The notes below the pieces were generated by a model. The model made no database searches. It had not been told where the DNA came from and saw nothing but the letters and a program-made list of their open reading frames with translations. A stretch of DNA of 8,896 nt, taken from the NCBI GenBank assembly GCA_002402125.1, contig NVVG01000089.1, forward strand, positions 8,362-17,257. The letters are read 5' to 3'. The stretch is from Moraxellaceae bacterium. GTDB lineage: Bacteria; Pseudomonadota; Gammaproteobacteria; Pseudomonadales; Ketobacteraceae. The position numbers and the translations under genes are program-made. Of this stretch, positions 1 to 6,576 are shown piece by piece (within the stretch, counting starts at the first letter, position 1; each line of letters opens with the position of its first letter).

Positions 1-516
1 AAAAGCACAGTAAGGTTTCAACACCCTAATACACGAATTGATTTAGGGGGTATTGCTAAAGGTCATGCAGTCGATCGAGCGGTGAACTATTTAATGTCCC
101 AGGGAGTTAAACACGCAATCGTTACAGCGGGGGGTGACAGCCGGATCATTGGTGATCGGCGCGGGCGGCCTTGGATGCTCGGTGTTAAATCACCTCGAGG
201 TGAAGGCCATGCGGTGAAGTTGCCCGTAGAATCGCTGGCATTGTCTACATCGGGAGACTATCAGCGATACTTTGAGGCAGATGGGGTGCGATATCACCAT
301 ATCATTGATCCCGCAAATGGTAAGCCAGTTGGCGGGGTTCAAAGTGTCACGATAATGGGGCCTACGGCAACACAGACAGATGCGTTATCAACCTCGGTGT
401 TTGTGATGGGGGTGAAGAAAGGGTTGCAGTATATCGAACAGCAACCCGATTATTCGGCAGTGATTATTGACCATCAGGGCAAGATGTTTTATTCCAGTGA
501 TTTGATCAATCCATAG
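1..516 (+). CDS. apbE: FAD:protein FMN transferase (ApbE), C-terminal part, 5' end outside window
   Basis: The enzyme uses FAD to attach FMN covalently to a threonine of target flavoproteins such as NqrB, NqrC and RnfG. It usually acts in the periplasm as a membrane-anchored lipoprotein. The frame is open from base 1 and gives 171 residues, about half of the usual 330-350, so the export signal and N-terminal domain lie off the left edge. Visible family motifs, counted from the first residue, are DLGGIAKG at 14-21, GGD at 44-46 followed by a PW..G strand, the STSGDY stretch near 82-87, HHIIDP at 99-104 and the metal-binding TDALST at 126-131. The GTG at 82 lies inside the DLGGIAKG domain and is not a start. 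No intact partner such as nqr or rnf is in view. Motif order is complete for this half, so the family call is firm; the target protein is unknown. Confidence 0.93.
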   Translation, partial: KSTVRFQHPNTRIDLGGIAKGHAVDRAVNYLMSQGVKHAIVTAGGDSRIIGDRRGRPWMLGVKSPRGEGHAVKLPVESLALSTSGDYQRYFEADGVRYHHIIDPANGKPVGGVQSVTIMGPTATQTDALSTSVFVMGVKKGLQYIEQQPDYSAVIIDHQGKMFYSSDLINP

Positions 517-712
517 GGTAAATTCGATGACTATTCATACTAAATAATTAAGCTGCTTGGGTTACGGTTTTCCTTGGCGAAATTTATCCCTTTAAAGTCC
601 AATTGCCTACTGAGAGCGGGGTTATTTTTGTCTCAATAACAGGTAAAATCCTTTCTTAATAATGTAATAACTTTGAAACCTTGTCAGCACATTATGTGCA
701 CAATGAGCCAAT

Positions 713-1855
713 ATGACGGAATGCGTGGATTTTATTGTAGTGGGAGCAGGCATGGCCGGAGCGTCAATGGCCTATGAGCTTTCAGAAAAAGGCGCAAGCG
801 TACAGGTTATCGAAGCTGAGGCACATGCGGCGTATCATACTACTGGGCGCTCAGCGGCATTTTATATGGTTGGTTATGGCAATGATGTCGTTAGAGCTAT
901 TACGTTAAGCAGTGAGGCATTTTTCACCAATCCACCCGATGGTTTCTGCGAATACCCGTTGTTAAAACCCTTGGGAGCAATGTATATCGCCAAATCTGAT
1001 CAGTTGCCACAATTGCGCGATGTACATCAACGGGTGAGCAAGGTATTAACCAATGTGGCATTGGTAGATGATAGCTTTGTGTATGACAAGGTTCCTGAAT
1101 TAAAGCCAGGCATCGATGCGGGGTTCTGGGAACCCAATTCTCGAGAAATTGATGTGGCCGCATTATTGGCAGGTTACATTAAGTTCGCTAGCCGCAAAGG
1201 CGTTAGGTTTAGCTTTAATGCCAGAGTGACAAGATTGGCACAGGATCACGGAGAGTGGTTGGTGACAACCGAAGCGGGTGAATTTCGCAGCAAAAAGATT
1301 GTGAATGCAGCGGGCGCGTGGGGAGATAAATTGAGTATCATGGCGGGCGCTGAACCGGTGGGTTTGCAGCCGAAAAAGAGGACCGTGTGCATCGCGAAAG
1401 CCCCTGACGGTGTTGATGTCCAGCGCTGGCCGTTAACCATAGATATTGATGAATCGTTTTATTTTAAACCCGAATCTGGCAATATCTTAATTACACCTGC
1501 AGATGAAACGTCTTCTGAGCCAATGGATGCATTTCCTGATGATCTGGATGTGGCTATCGGTGTCGCTCGGTTTGAAGACGCAGTAAATGTAAAAATCACG
1601 AGTATAAAACGGCAGTGGGCAGGGTTGCGTACGTTTGCACCAGATCGTTCTCCTGTGGCAGGGTACGATACCTCGGTGGCAGGTTTTTTCTGGTTGGCAG
1701 GACAAGGCGGATACGGTATTCAAATGGCGCCAGGCCTAGCCAAAGCAGCAGCGGCACTTGCGATGGGTGAGGGTATCCCTGAATTTATGGAAAAGCTTGG
1801 TGTGCAGGCAGGCGATATTAGCCCTGCGCGTTATCAAAAACTATCGAACGATTGA
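713..1855 (+). CDS. FAD-dependent D-amino-acid dehydrogenase, DauA-like (DAO family)
   Basis: A 380-residue soluble flavoenzyme expected to oxidise a D-amino acid to the 2-oxo acid and ammonia. The Rossmann FAD motif GAGMAG is at 11-16, with Glu34 ending the second strand to bind the ribose, and NAAGAW is at 198-203. From recall, the best match along its length is D-arginine dehydrogenase DauA of Pseudomonas aeruginosa (about 375 residues): TTGRSAA, NPP.GFCE, LQPK, DESFY and QGGYGIQ are shared. The DauA substrate-carboxylate and catalytic residues Arg222, Tyr249 and Arg305 correspond to Arg223, Tyr250 and Arg306, and Tyr53 to Tyr55. Two pocket residues differ: DauA His48 is Phe50, and the guanidinium-binding Glu87 is Ala89. 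An in-frame TGA at 704-706 fixes ATG 713 as the first start; the ribosome site is weak (GAG at 705-707). No dauB or dauR neighbour is present. The family is sure; D-arginine as substrate is doubtful. Confidence 0.85.
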   Translation: MTECVDFIVVGAGMAGASMAYELSEKGASVQVIEAEAHAAYHTTGRSAAFYMVGYGNDVVRAITLSSEAFFTNPPDGFCEYPLLKPLGAMYIAKSDQLPQLRDVHQRVSKVLTNVALVDDSFVYDKVPELKPGIDAGFWEPNSREIDVAALLAGYIKFASRKGVRFSFNARVTRLAQDHGEWLVTTEAGEFRSKKIVNAAGAWGDKLSIMAGAEPVGLQPKKRTVCIAKAPDGVDVQRWPLTIDIDESFYFKPESGNILITPADETSSEPMDAFPDDLDVAIGVARFEDAVNVKITSIKRQWAGLRTFAPDRSPVAGYDTSVAGFFWLAGQGGYGIQMAPGLAKAAAALAMGEGIPEFMEKLGVQAGDISPARYQKLSND

Positions 1856-1867
1856 CTGGGGTATATA

Positions 1868-2407
1868 ATGGCAGGCTCATTACAAGATCAGTTGCTAAAA
1901 ACAGGCTTATCTAATAAGCAAAAGGCAAATGATGCTAAAACACAAAAGCATAAACAATCAAAAAAACAGCGAAAATCTAATGAGGTGTCTGTTGATCAGA
2001 ATAAGTTAGATGTTGAAAAGGTGCGTCAGGAGAAAATTGAAAGAGATCAATTGTTAAATCAAAAGAAGAAGCAAGAAGCTGAAAGCAAAGCCGTACGCGC
2101 CCAAGTTACCGACATGGTGACACAAGCTAAGGTGGAAAAAGGTAATGGTGATGTTGCGTACAATTTTGTTCATGAGAAAAAAGTTAAAAAGCTCTATGTG
2201 ACGCAGGATGTTTCTGAAGGTTTGACGAAAGGTCAGCTTGCAATAATTTCCATCGCGGATAGCTATGAATTAGTACCAACGGCGGTGGCTGAGAAGATTC
2301 GACAACGCGATGAAGGCTGCGTGATTGTATGTAATGAAAACGTTACCGACGTTGATGATGACGATCCGTATGCAGACTTTCAAATTCCAGATGATCTAAT
2401 GTGGTAA
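1868..2407 (+). CDS. yaiL: YaiL-family protein (DUF2058)
   Basis: A 179-residue cytoplasmic protein of the DUF2058 family, represented by Escherichia coli YaiL and sometimes labelled a nucleoprotein or polynucleotide-associated protein. Its biochemical role is not established. The N-terminus has the family's LQDQLLKTGL opening, followed by a very Lys/Gln/Glu-rich helical stretch at about 17-95 that fits a coiled coil or nucleic-acid-binding arm. A small folded part follows, with NGDVAYNFVHEKKVKKLYV near 96-114, and the protein ends in the family's hallmark acidic tail DDPYADFQIPDDLMW at 165-179. Length and both ends match the family, so it is complete. ATG 1868 follows a GGGG at 1858-1861 with a 6-base gap. 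It starts 12 bases after the DauA-like gene stops, so the two are probably co-transcribed, although no functional link between them is known to me. Confidence 0.92.
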   Translation: MAGSLQDQLLKTGLSNKQKANDAKTQKHKQSKKQRKSNEVSVDQNKLDVEKVRQEKIERDQLLNQKKKQEAESKAVRAQVTDMVTQAKVEKGNGDVAYNFVHEKKVKKLYVTQDVSEGLTKGQLAIISIADSYELVPTAVAEKIRQRDEGCVIVCNENVTDVDDDDPYADFQIPDDLMW

Positions 2408-2442
2408 TTGTTGTTTTAGTTGTTGTTTTAGTTTTTGTGTAG
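2408..2442 (+). repeat. T-rich 12-base tandem repeat after yaiL
   Basis: Two perfect copies of TTGTTGTTTTAG lie at 2408-2419 and 2420-2431, followed by a decayed third copy, TTTTTGTGTAG, at 2432-2442. The array begins immediately after the yaiL stop codon. It has no hairpin, so it is not an intrinsic terminator. A short slippage-prone tract is the simplest reading. Confidence 0.8.
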
Positions 2443-2494
2443 CTGACACCGTTGAAACTTTCTTAAATGACCTCTTGCCCGTATAGGTTTGTTC

Positions 2495-2510
2495 TGGCAC
2501 ATTGAGAGCT
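2495..2510 (+). promoter_or_regulatory. Candidate sigma-54 (RpoN) promoter for the PAS-GGDEF-EAL gene
   Basis: TGGCAC at 2495-2500 matches six of the seven -24 box positions of the consensus TGGCACG-N4-TTGCW. GC at 2508-2509 lies exactly ten bases after the GG at 2496-2497, as the enhancer-dependent sigma factor requires, and is followed by the allowed T. The two bases before GC are GA rather than TT, so the -12 box is partial. A start near 2521 would leave a leader of about 44 bases before ATG 2565. I found no convincing sigma-70 boxes in this gap. No activator site is recognised upstream. Confidence 0.45.
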
Positions 2511-2564
2511 TGGTTGGGCGGGAAATGATTAAGTAACCTAAAGAACGTTATAGGCAGTAACTTA

Positions 2565-5075
2565 ATGGCATCAGAAAAAGAAATCCTACAATGGGAGGCG
2601 ATTTTAAACGGGTTTCCTTATAGTGTTTATATCGGAGATTTGGAGAATGGTCAGGTTGTTGTATTCCCACAACATTTTACCGACTCCGTGGAAAACGAAA
2701 ATAATCAATCAAGAACGTATCGCACAACATTTGATCGCTGGTGCTTGTCATTTTCAGAGGAAGAGCGCTGCCAACTACATGATGATTTAGAAAATGTAAC
2801 GCAACGCAAAGAACTGCCTGCAATAGAGCGCGTCTTTCGGATGTCCAACCAAGCTGGGGAGTGGGGTTACTACCATCATTGTATAAAACCTTATACCGGT
2901 GGGGTGTTTGATGGATCATCGGGGCGTTGTTTTATCGGCGTGGTGCGGGAGGTGTCTGATGCCTTCACTCAGGGCTGCCAGTTGCGAGATAGCGAGGAGC
3001 GTTATAGGCTATTAGCGACAAACTCAAAAGATCTGATTTGGACGACCGATACGGATTTCAACTTAACTTATATAAGCCCATCGGTTACCGATATGACGGG
3101 ATATTGTTTTGATGAAATGTTGTTTTCTCAGCACCCCGCCTTTTTTTCACCGCAAACCAATACCGATATTCAGGCTGTTTTTAATGATCATTTTAATCTT
3201 CAGCTACTGAATGAAAACCCTACCAGCCCCGTTAAACATTGCCATGTATTAGAGCGTCAATTTGAATGTGCTGATGGCCGGCGGTTGGACGTGGAGATGC
3301 AGTTGTCGGTGTTGTACGATGACCTCGGCGGAGTAAAGGGTACGCTGGGGGTGGCAAGAGATATAACTGAGCGCAAAGAAAATGAGAAAGAGCAACGATT
3401 ACAGTCGACAACCTTTGAGTCCAGTGGCGAAGCTATCTTTATTACCGATAGTGATGGCATCTTGATGCGAGCCAATCAGGCTTTTTATAGTACAACGGGT
3501 TACACCGCGGAGCAGGTAGTAGGCCGTTATTGTGGTTTCTTATGGCCTGAAGCACAGTATAAAACATTGTTTGAAAACGTTAGAGGCACCCTCAATGAGT
3601 CAAACCGCTGGCGTGGTGAATGTGACTATGACACCGAGCAAGGGGAGCAGCGGCCAAGTTTTCTTAGCATTAGCGCTACCAAAGATGATCGCGGTGAAAT
3701 TACCCACTACGTGGGTATTTTTCTCGATATTGCAGACAAAAAAGCGGATGAGGAAAAAATTAGTCGGCTTGCCTATTTTGATGCCTTAACGGGGATTCCC
3801 AACCGTAGTTTATTTAATGAACGCTTGGATAAGTCGATTCAGTGTGCGCAATTGGCTAATGCGTCGTCCGCGCTATTGTTTTTAGATTTGGATCGTTTCA
3901 AACCGGTGAATGATTCTTTGGGCCATGCTGCAGGTGACCAATTATTGCAGGGCGTGGCTTCGCGTTTGGAACAGTGTATTCGCCAAGAAGATACTGTGGC
4001 GAGAATGGGGGGAGACGAGTTTGCAATTTTGTTATCAAACCTTCCTAGTGTCGAGGCTACTGGAGAATTAGTAGTGAAAACGGCGACACGAATAATTGCC
4101 TGTTTTGTGCAGCCATTTTTGATTGAAGGGCGAGAAATTTACACGTCAGCCAGTGTTGGCGTTGCTGTTTTTCCTTGTGATGGGGCTACGGGGGGCGAGT
4201 TATTACGCAATGCTGATATGGCGATGTATTCTGCAAAGAAAATGGGTAAAAACAATTACCAATTTTATGATCAGGAGATGAACGCGCAAGCAGTTGAACG
4301 GTTGGTGATTGAAGATGCGCTGAGAAAGGCGTTGATCAGTGATGAGTTTTGTTTGGTTTATCAGCCTCAATATCTGCTTTCTGACGGTAGTTTATCGGGA
4401 GTGGAAGTATTGCTGCGCTGGCGACATCCAACATTTGGTAGGCTCTCACCAGCACAGTTTATTGGTTTAGCGGAAGAAAGCGATTTGATTATTCCCATTG
4501 GAGAGTGGGTTTTTGAAGCGGTGTGCCGAAAAATACAGCAATGGAGCGCGCAGGATACGTTACCGCCTCGAATCTCGATTAATGTATCTGTCGCGCAATT
4601 TAAATATCGTAACTTTGCCGATTGGGCTATTTCCGTGATGCAACGGTATAACGTACCCGCTGGTTTGCTGGAGTTGGAGATAACAGAAACAGTGTTGATG
4701 GAAGATGTTGAGCATACCTTAAGTGTTTTGCAAGGATTCAAGTCTGCTGGGGTGAGTATTGCTGCAGATGATTTTGGTACGGGGTATTCTTCGCTAAGTT
4801 ATCTGAAAAAATTTCCGATTGATACTTTAAAAATTGACCGGGAATTCATCAAGGATATTGATGCGGATGAAAATGGAGCGGAGTTAGCGCTGGCGGTTAT
4901 TTCTATAGCGAAAAGTCTGGGTCTTGGTGTCATTGCTGAAGGAGTAGAGACAGCTGTTCAGTATAACTTTCTTGCCAAAAATCATTGTGATGAGGTGCAG
5001 GGTTTTTATCTCAGCCCTGCAGTGGCAGAAGCCGAACTGTTGGCATTGTGTGAGAACAAAGAGAAAGTTACTTAA
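2565..5075 (+). CDS. PAS-PAS-PAS-GGDEF-EAL cyclic di-GMP signalling protein
   Basis: An 836-residue cytoplasmic sensor predicted to make and/or break cyclic di-GMP. Domains in order: an atypical PAS at about 10-131, a typical PAS with PAC end at 145-270, a third PAS at 281-393, GGDEF at about 400-568 and EAL at about 580-828. No signal peptide or membrane helix is seen. The cyclase motif GGDEF (482-486) is intact, and the inhibitory I-site RQED is at 473-476. The phosphodiesterase signature reads EVL (614-616) instead of EAL, which keeps the metal-binding Glu. The other family residues are present: Asn673, Glu708 in ITE, Asp735 and Asp736 in DDFGTGYSS, Lys756, Glu792 and Gln812. Both activities are therefore plausible, and which one dominates cannot be read from sequence. 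An in-frame stop at 2526-2528 leaves ATG 2565 as the first good start, with a weak AGG at 2552-2554. The PAS ligands are unknown. Confidence 0.93.
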   Translation: MASEKEILQWEAILNGFPYSVYIGDLENGQVVVFPQHFTDSVENENNQSRTYRTTFDRWCLSFSEEERCQLHDDLENVTQRKELPAIERVFRMSNQAGEWGYYHHCIKPYTGGVFDGSSGRCFIGVVREVSDAFTQGCQLRDSEERYRLLATNSKDLIWTTDTDFNLTYISPSVTDMTGYCFDEMLFSQHPAFFSPQTNTDIQAVFNDHFNLQLLNENPTSPVKHCHVLERQFECADGRRLDVEMQLSVLYDDLGGVKGTLGVARDITERKENEKEQRLQSTTFESSGEAIFITDSDGILMRANQAFYSTTGYTAEQVVGRYCGFLWPEAQYKTLFENVRGTLNESNRWRGECDYDTEQGEQRPSFLSISATKDDRGEITHYVGIFLDIADKKADEEKISRLAYFDALTGIPNRSLFNERLDKSIQCAQLANASSALLFLDLDRFKPVNDSLGHAAGDQLLQGVASRLEQCIRQEDTVARMGGDEFAILLSNLPSVEATGELVVKTATRIIACFVQPFLIEGREIYTSASVGVAVFPCDGATGGELLRNADMAMYSAKKMGKNNYQFYDQEMNAQAVERLVIEDALRKALISDEFCLVYQPQYLLSDGSLSGVEVLLRWRHPTFGRLSPAQFIGLAEESDLIIPIGEWVFEAVCRKIQQWSAQDTLPPRISINVSVAQFKYRNFADWAISVMQRYNVPAGLLELEITETVLMEDVEHTLSVLQGFKSAGVSIAADDFGTGYSSLSYLKKFPIDTLKIDREFIKDIDADENGAELALAVISIAKSLGLGVIAEGVETAVQYNFLAKNHCDEVQGFYLSPAVAEAELLALCENKEKVT

Positions 5076-5131
5076 TACGTTTTTTTGTAACCATCCTAAT
5101 CAAAATAGATCATTTATTTTACATTTCTACA

Positions 5132-5165
5132 ATAGTTTGTAAACAGGATGTATGGCATAGTTTGT
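5132..5165 (+). repeat. 9-base direct repeat ATAGTTTGT, 25-base period
   Basis: ATAGTTTGT occurs at 5132-5140 and again at 5157-5165. Direct repeats about two helical turns apart are the usual layout for AraC- or LuxR-type activators, two classes known to control alkane hydroxylase genes. In this AT-rich stretch, chance is not excluded. Confidence 0.35.
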
Positions 5166-5201
5166 TTCGGTTCAATTATAACTCGGCCGTGGATGGTTTT
5201 T

Positions 5202-5215
5202 GATGTGTTCACATC
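5202..5215. promoter_or_regulatory. Perfect inverted repeat GATGTG-TT-CACATC
   Basis: Two 6-base arms flank a TT spacer. It lies about 180 bases before the alkB start and 10 bases left of the next inverted repeats, which also use a TT spacer. It is not a CRP site, because that needs a six-base gap between TGTGA and TCACA. It could be an operator. Confidence 0.4.
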
Positions 5216-5225
5216 TCGATTGTAT

Positions 5226-5248
5226 ATGCCATTTGGCATGCTTGCATG
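5226..5248. promoter_or_regulatory. Two overlapping inverted repeats upstream of alkB
   Basis: ATGCCA-TT-TGGCAT spans 5226-5239 and CATGC-TT-GCATG spans 5237-5248, sharing three bases. A further TGGCAT half-site lies at 5153-5158. The shared TT spacer, also seen at 5202-5215, suggests related protein-binding sites rather than an RNA hairpin, since no U tract follows and the loops would be too short. Confidence 0.42.
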
Positions 5249-5295
5249 TTTGTGTTATTCATAGAATGACGCTAACGTTATATTCAAACTATCTC

Positions 5296-5314
5296 TTTGT
5301 TTATATTAAACAAA
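5296..5314. promoter_or_regulatory. Perfect 19-base palindrome, candidate alkB operator
   Basis: TTTGTTTA and TAAACAAA form 8-base arms around TAT, with no mismatch, ending 81 bases before the chosen alkB start. The core GTTT-N5-AAAC has a looser relative, GTTTGTAAAC, at 5135-5144. Size and position suit a dimeric repressor of the TetR or GntR type. The arms run opposite to the published PsrA motif (GAAAC..GTTTC), so that regulator is not proposed. Confidence 0.5.
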
Positions 5315-5395
5315 ATAGTAATAAAGATGTTCTGGTTGATTTTTAACCTATCGTTTGGCTTCAATAAGCAAGAATGATTGAGAGATTTACGTTTT

Positions 5396-6544
5396 ATGTT
5401 TTCCAATATACCCCCGCATATCATGGTTAGCTTAAAAAAATTGTTTTATGTCTACGTGTTTGGTGTGGCGTATATGCCCTATGGCGCTTATAAATACATG
5501 GATTTGTCGGGCTATTACAACGTATTTGCTTGGTGGGGAGTTATTGGGATTTTTTGTATTGCGCCATTCATAGATCATATGATAGGGCGAGATCCTGCTA
5601 ATCCAAATGATGAGCAAGTGAAAAAAATGTCCGCTCAGTTGTGGTATAGAATACTTCCGTTATTGGCAATTCCAGCTCAAATGCTGGTGCTTTGTTATGG
5701 AGTTCATATCTTTACCACGCTTGAGCAATTTAGCTTGGTAGGCTTAATAGGCTGGATTTTCACCTGTGGCGTGGTGAGTGCTGTTGTCGCGATTGTTGTT
5801 GCCCATGAACTTATCCATAAAGATAATAAACTAGAAAACTGGAGTGGCGGACTGTTACTTGCTTTAGTGTTTTATAGTGGTTTTAAGGTAGAACATATCC
5901 ATGGACATCATGTGAACGTAGCAACACCAGAGGACCCTGTTTCGGCGCGTTTTGGACAAAGCTTTTATCAGTATTTACCCGGTGCTCTTCGACAAAATAC
6001 GGTAGGTGCATGGAAACTGCAAACTAAGCGGTTAGGTGGTAAGTGGTTGCAGTGGAAGAATGAATTGATTTGGTGGCACTGCATTAGTTTGCTGATATTA
6101 ATTGCGTCTATAGTGACTTATGGATGGATGGGGGGCGTGTTTTTCTTGGGTGTTTCGTTGGTGGCTGCTAGCACCTTGGAAACGATCAATTATGTGGAAC
6201 ATTATGGTTTGCAACGTCGCAAGTTGGACAATGGTGAATATGAGCCAGTGACACAAGCTCATTCATGGAATTCTAATTTTTTGTTAACCAATATGTCGTT
6301 GTTTCATTTGCAACGCCATTCCGATCATCACGTATATGCCAAGCGTCGATACCAGGTGTTACGTCATTATGATGAAAGCCCTCAAATGCCTACGGGGTAT
6401 GCCGGAATGATAGTATTGGCTTTGGTCCCGCCATTATGGTTTAAGATCATGAATCCGCGAGTGAAAGCCTATTATGAAGGCGAAGCGTGGCAACTAACCA
6501 AAGAACAGTTCGCCGATGCTGCAGCCGTCCACACCACAAATTAG
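5396..6544 (+). CDS. alkB: Alkane 1-monooxygenase, integral-membrane di-iron
   Basis: The enzyme hydroxylates the terminal carbon of n-alkanes, taking electrons from rubredoxin and rubredoxin reductase; neither partner is encoded here. The 382 residues show the family's iron-binding histidine motifs: HELIHK at 137-142, EHIHGHH at 166-172, NYVEHYG at 265-271 and LQRHSDHH at 305-312. Hydrophobic segments at about 13-33, 43-60, 86-107, 113-136, 228-241 and 245-260 fit the six-helix core. It looks closer to the P. aeruginosa AlkB1/AlkB2 type than to GPo1 AlkB. The residue aligned by eye with GPo1 Trp55, which limits chain length, is Ile52, hinting at longer alkanes. ATG 5396 has a GAGAG at 5380-5384, spaced 11 bases; a TTG at 5378 (six residues longer) and ATG 5423 are alternatives. 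It probably has its own promoter, given the 320-base gap before it. It ends 32 bases from a convergent gene, with no clear terminator. Confidence 0.94.
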   Translation: MFSNIPPHIMVSLKKLFYVYVFGVAYMPYGAYKYMDLSGYYNVFAWWGVIGIFCIAPFIDHMIGRDPANPNDEQVKKMSAQLWYRILPLLAIPAQMLVLCYGVHIFTTLEQFSLVGLIGWIFTCGVVSAVVAIVVAHELIHKDNKLENWSGGLLLALVFYSGFKVEHIHGHHVNVATPEDPVSARFGQSFYQYLPGALRQNTVGAWKLQTKRLGGKWLQWKNELIWWHCISLLILIASIVTYGWMGGVFFLGVSLVAASTLETINYVEHYGLQRRKLDNGEYEPVTQAHSWNSNFLLTNMSLFHLQRHSDHHVYAKRRYQVLRHYDESPQMPTGYAGMIVLALVPPLWFKIMNPRVKAYYEGEAWQLTKEQFADAAAVHTTN

Positions 6545-6576
6545 TATTTAAATCGCCAAATAAAGACAAACCAATC

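Larger units (their letters stand above)
5076..5395 (+). promoter_or_regulatory. 320-base AT-rich upstream region of alkB
   Basis: No gene is seen here. The region holds a 9-base direct repeat, three inverted repeats whose arms are separated by two T bases or overlap one another, and a perfect 19-base palindrome, all listed separately. This density of symmetric sites over about 180 bases suggests the control region of alkB. A possible sigma-70 promoter is TTGATT (5336-5341) and TTCAAT (5360-5365), 18 bases apart; it is weak. A T7 run at 5080-5086 after the upstream gene has no stable hairpin before it. Confidence 0.5.

Noticed and set aside
516..590. Inverted repeat GGGTAAATTCG ... CGAAATTTATCCC after apbE
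   Set aside because: The arms are imperfect and separated by about 50 bases, with no U tract; it is not a credible terminator.
695..702. TGTGCACA palindrome just before the DauA-like gene
   Set aside because: It is only eight bases, with no extension of the symmetry and no second copy; it is likely chance.
924..1723. Minus-strand open frames within the DauA-like gene
   Set aside because: They show no family motif, lie fully opposite a strongly recognised gene and have no ribosome site; they are shadows.
3532..3789. 85-codon plus-strand frame inside the third PAS domain
   Set aside because: It overlaps a clear coding domain in another frame and shows no family resemblance.
5067..5091. GTTAC...GTAAC with a T7 run as an intrinsic terminator after the GGDEF-EAL gene
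   Set aside because: The stem is only five base pairs, the T run lies in the loop, and no U tract follows the stem.
5202..5215. CRP-type site
   Set aside because: TGTG and CACA are separated by two bases instead of the needed six-base gap between TGTGA and TCACA.
5234..5245. TGGCATG..TTGC resembling a sigma-54 promoter upstream of alkB
   Set aside because: GG and GC are nine bases apart from first G to G, not twelve, so the required spacing fails; the bases are better explained as inverted-repeat arms.
5271..5282. TAACGTTA palindrome near alkB
   Set aside because: An eight-base palindrome alone is expected by chance in AT-rich DNA.
5374..5430. Short out-of-frame ATG frame overlapping the alkB start as a leader peptide
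   Set aside because: It has 18 codons with no attenuator structure or codon bias to support translational coupling.
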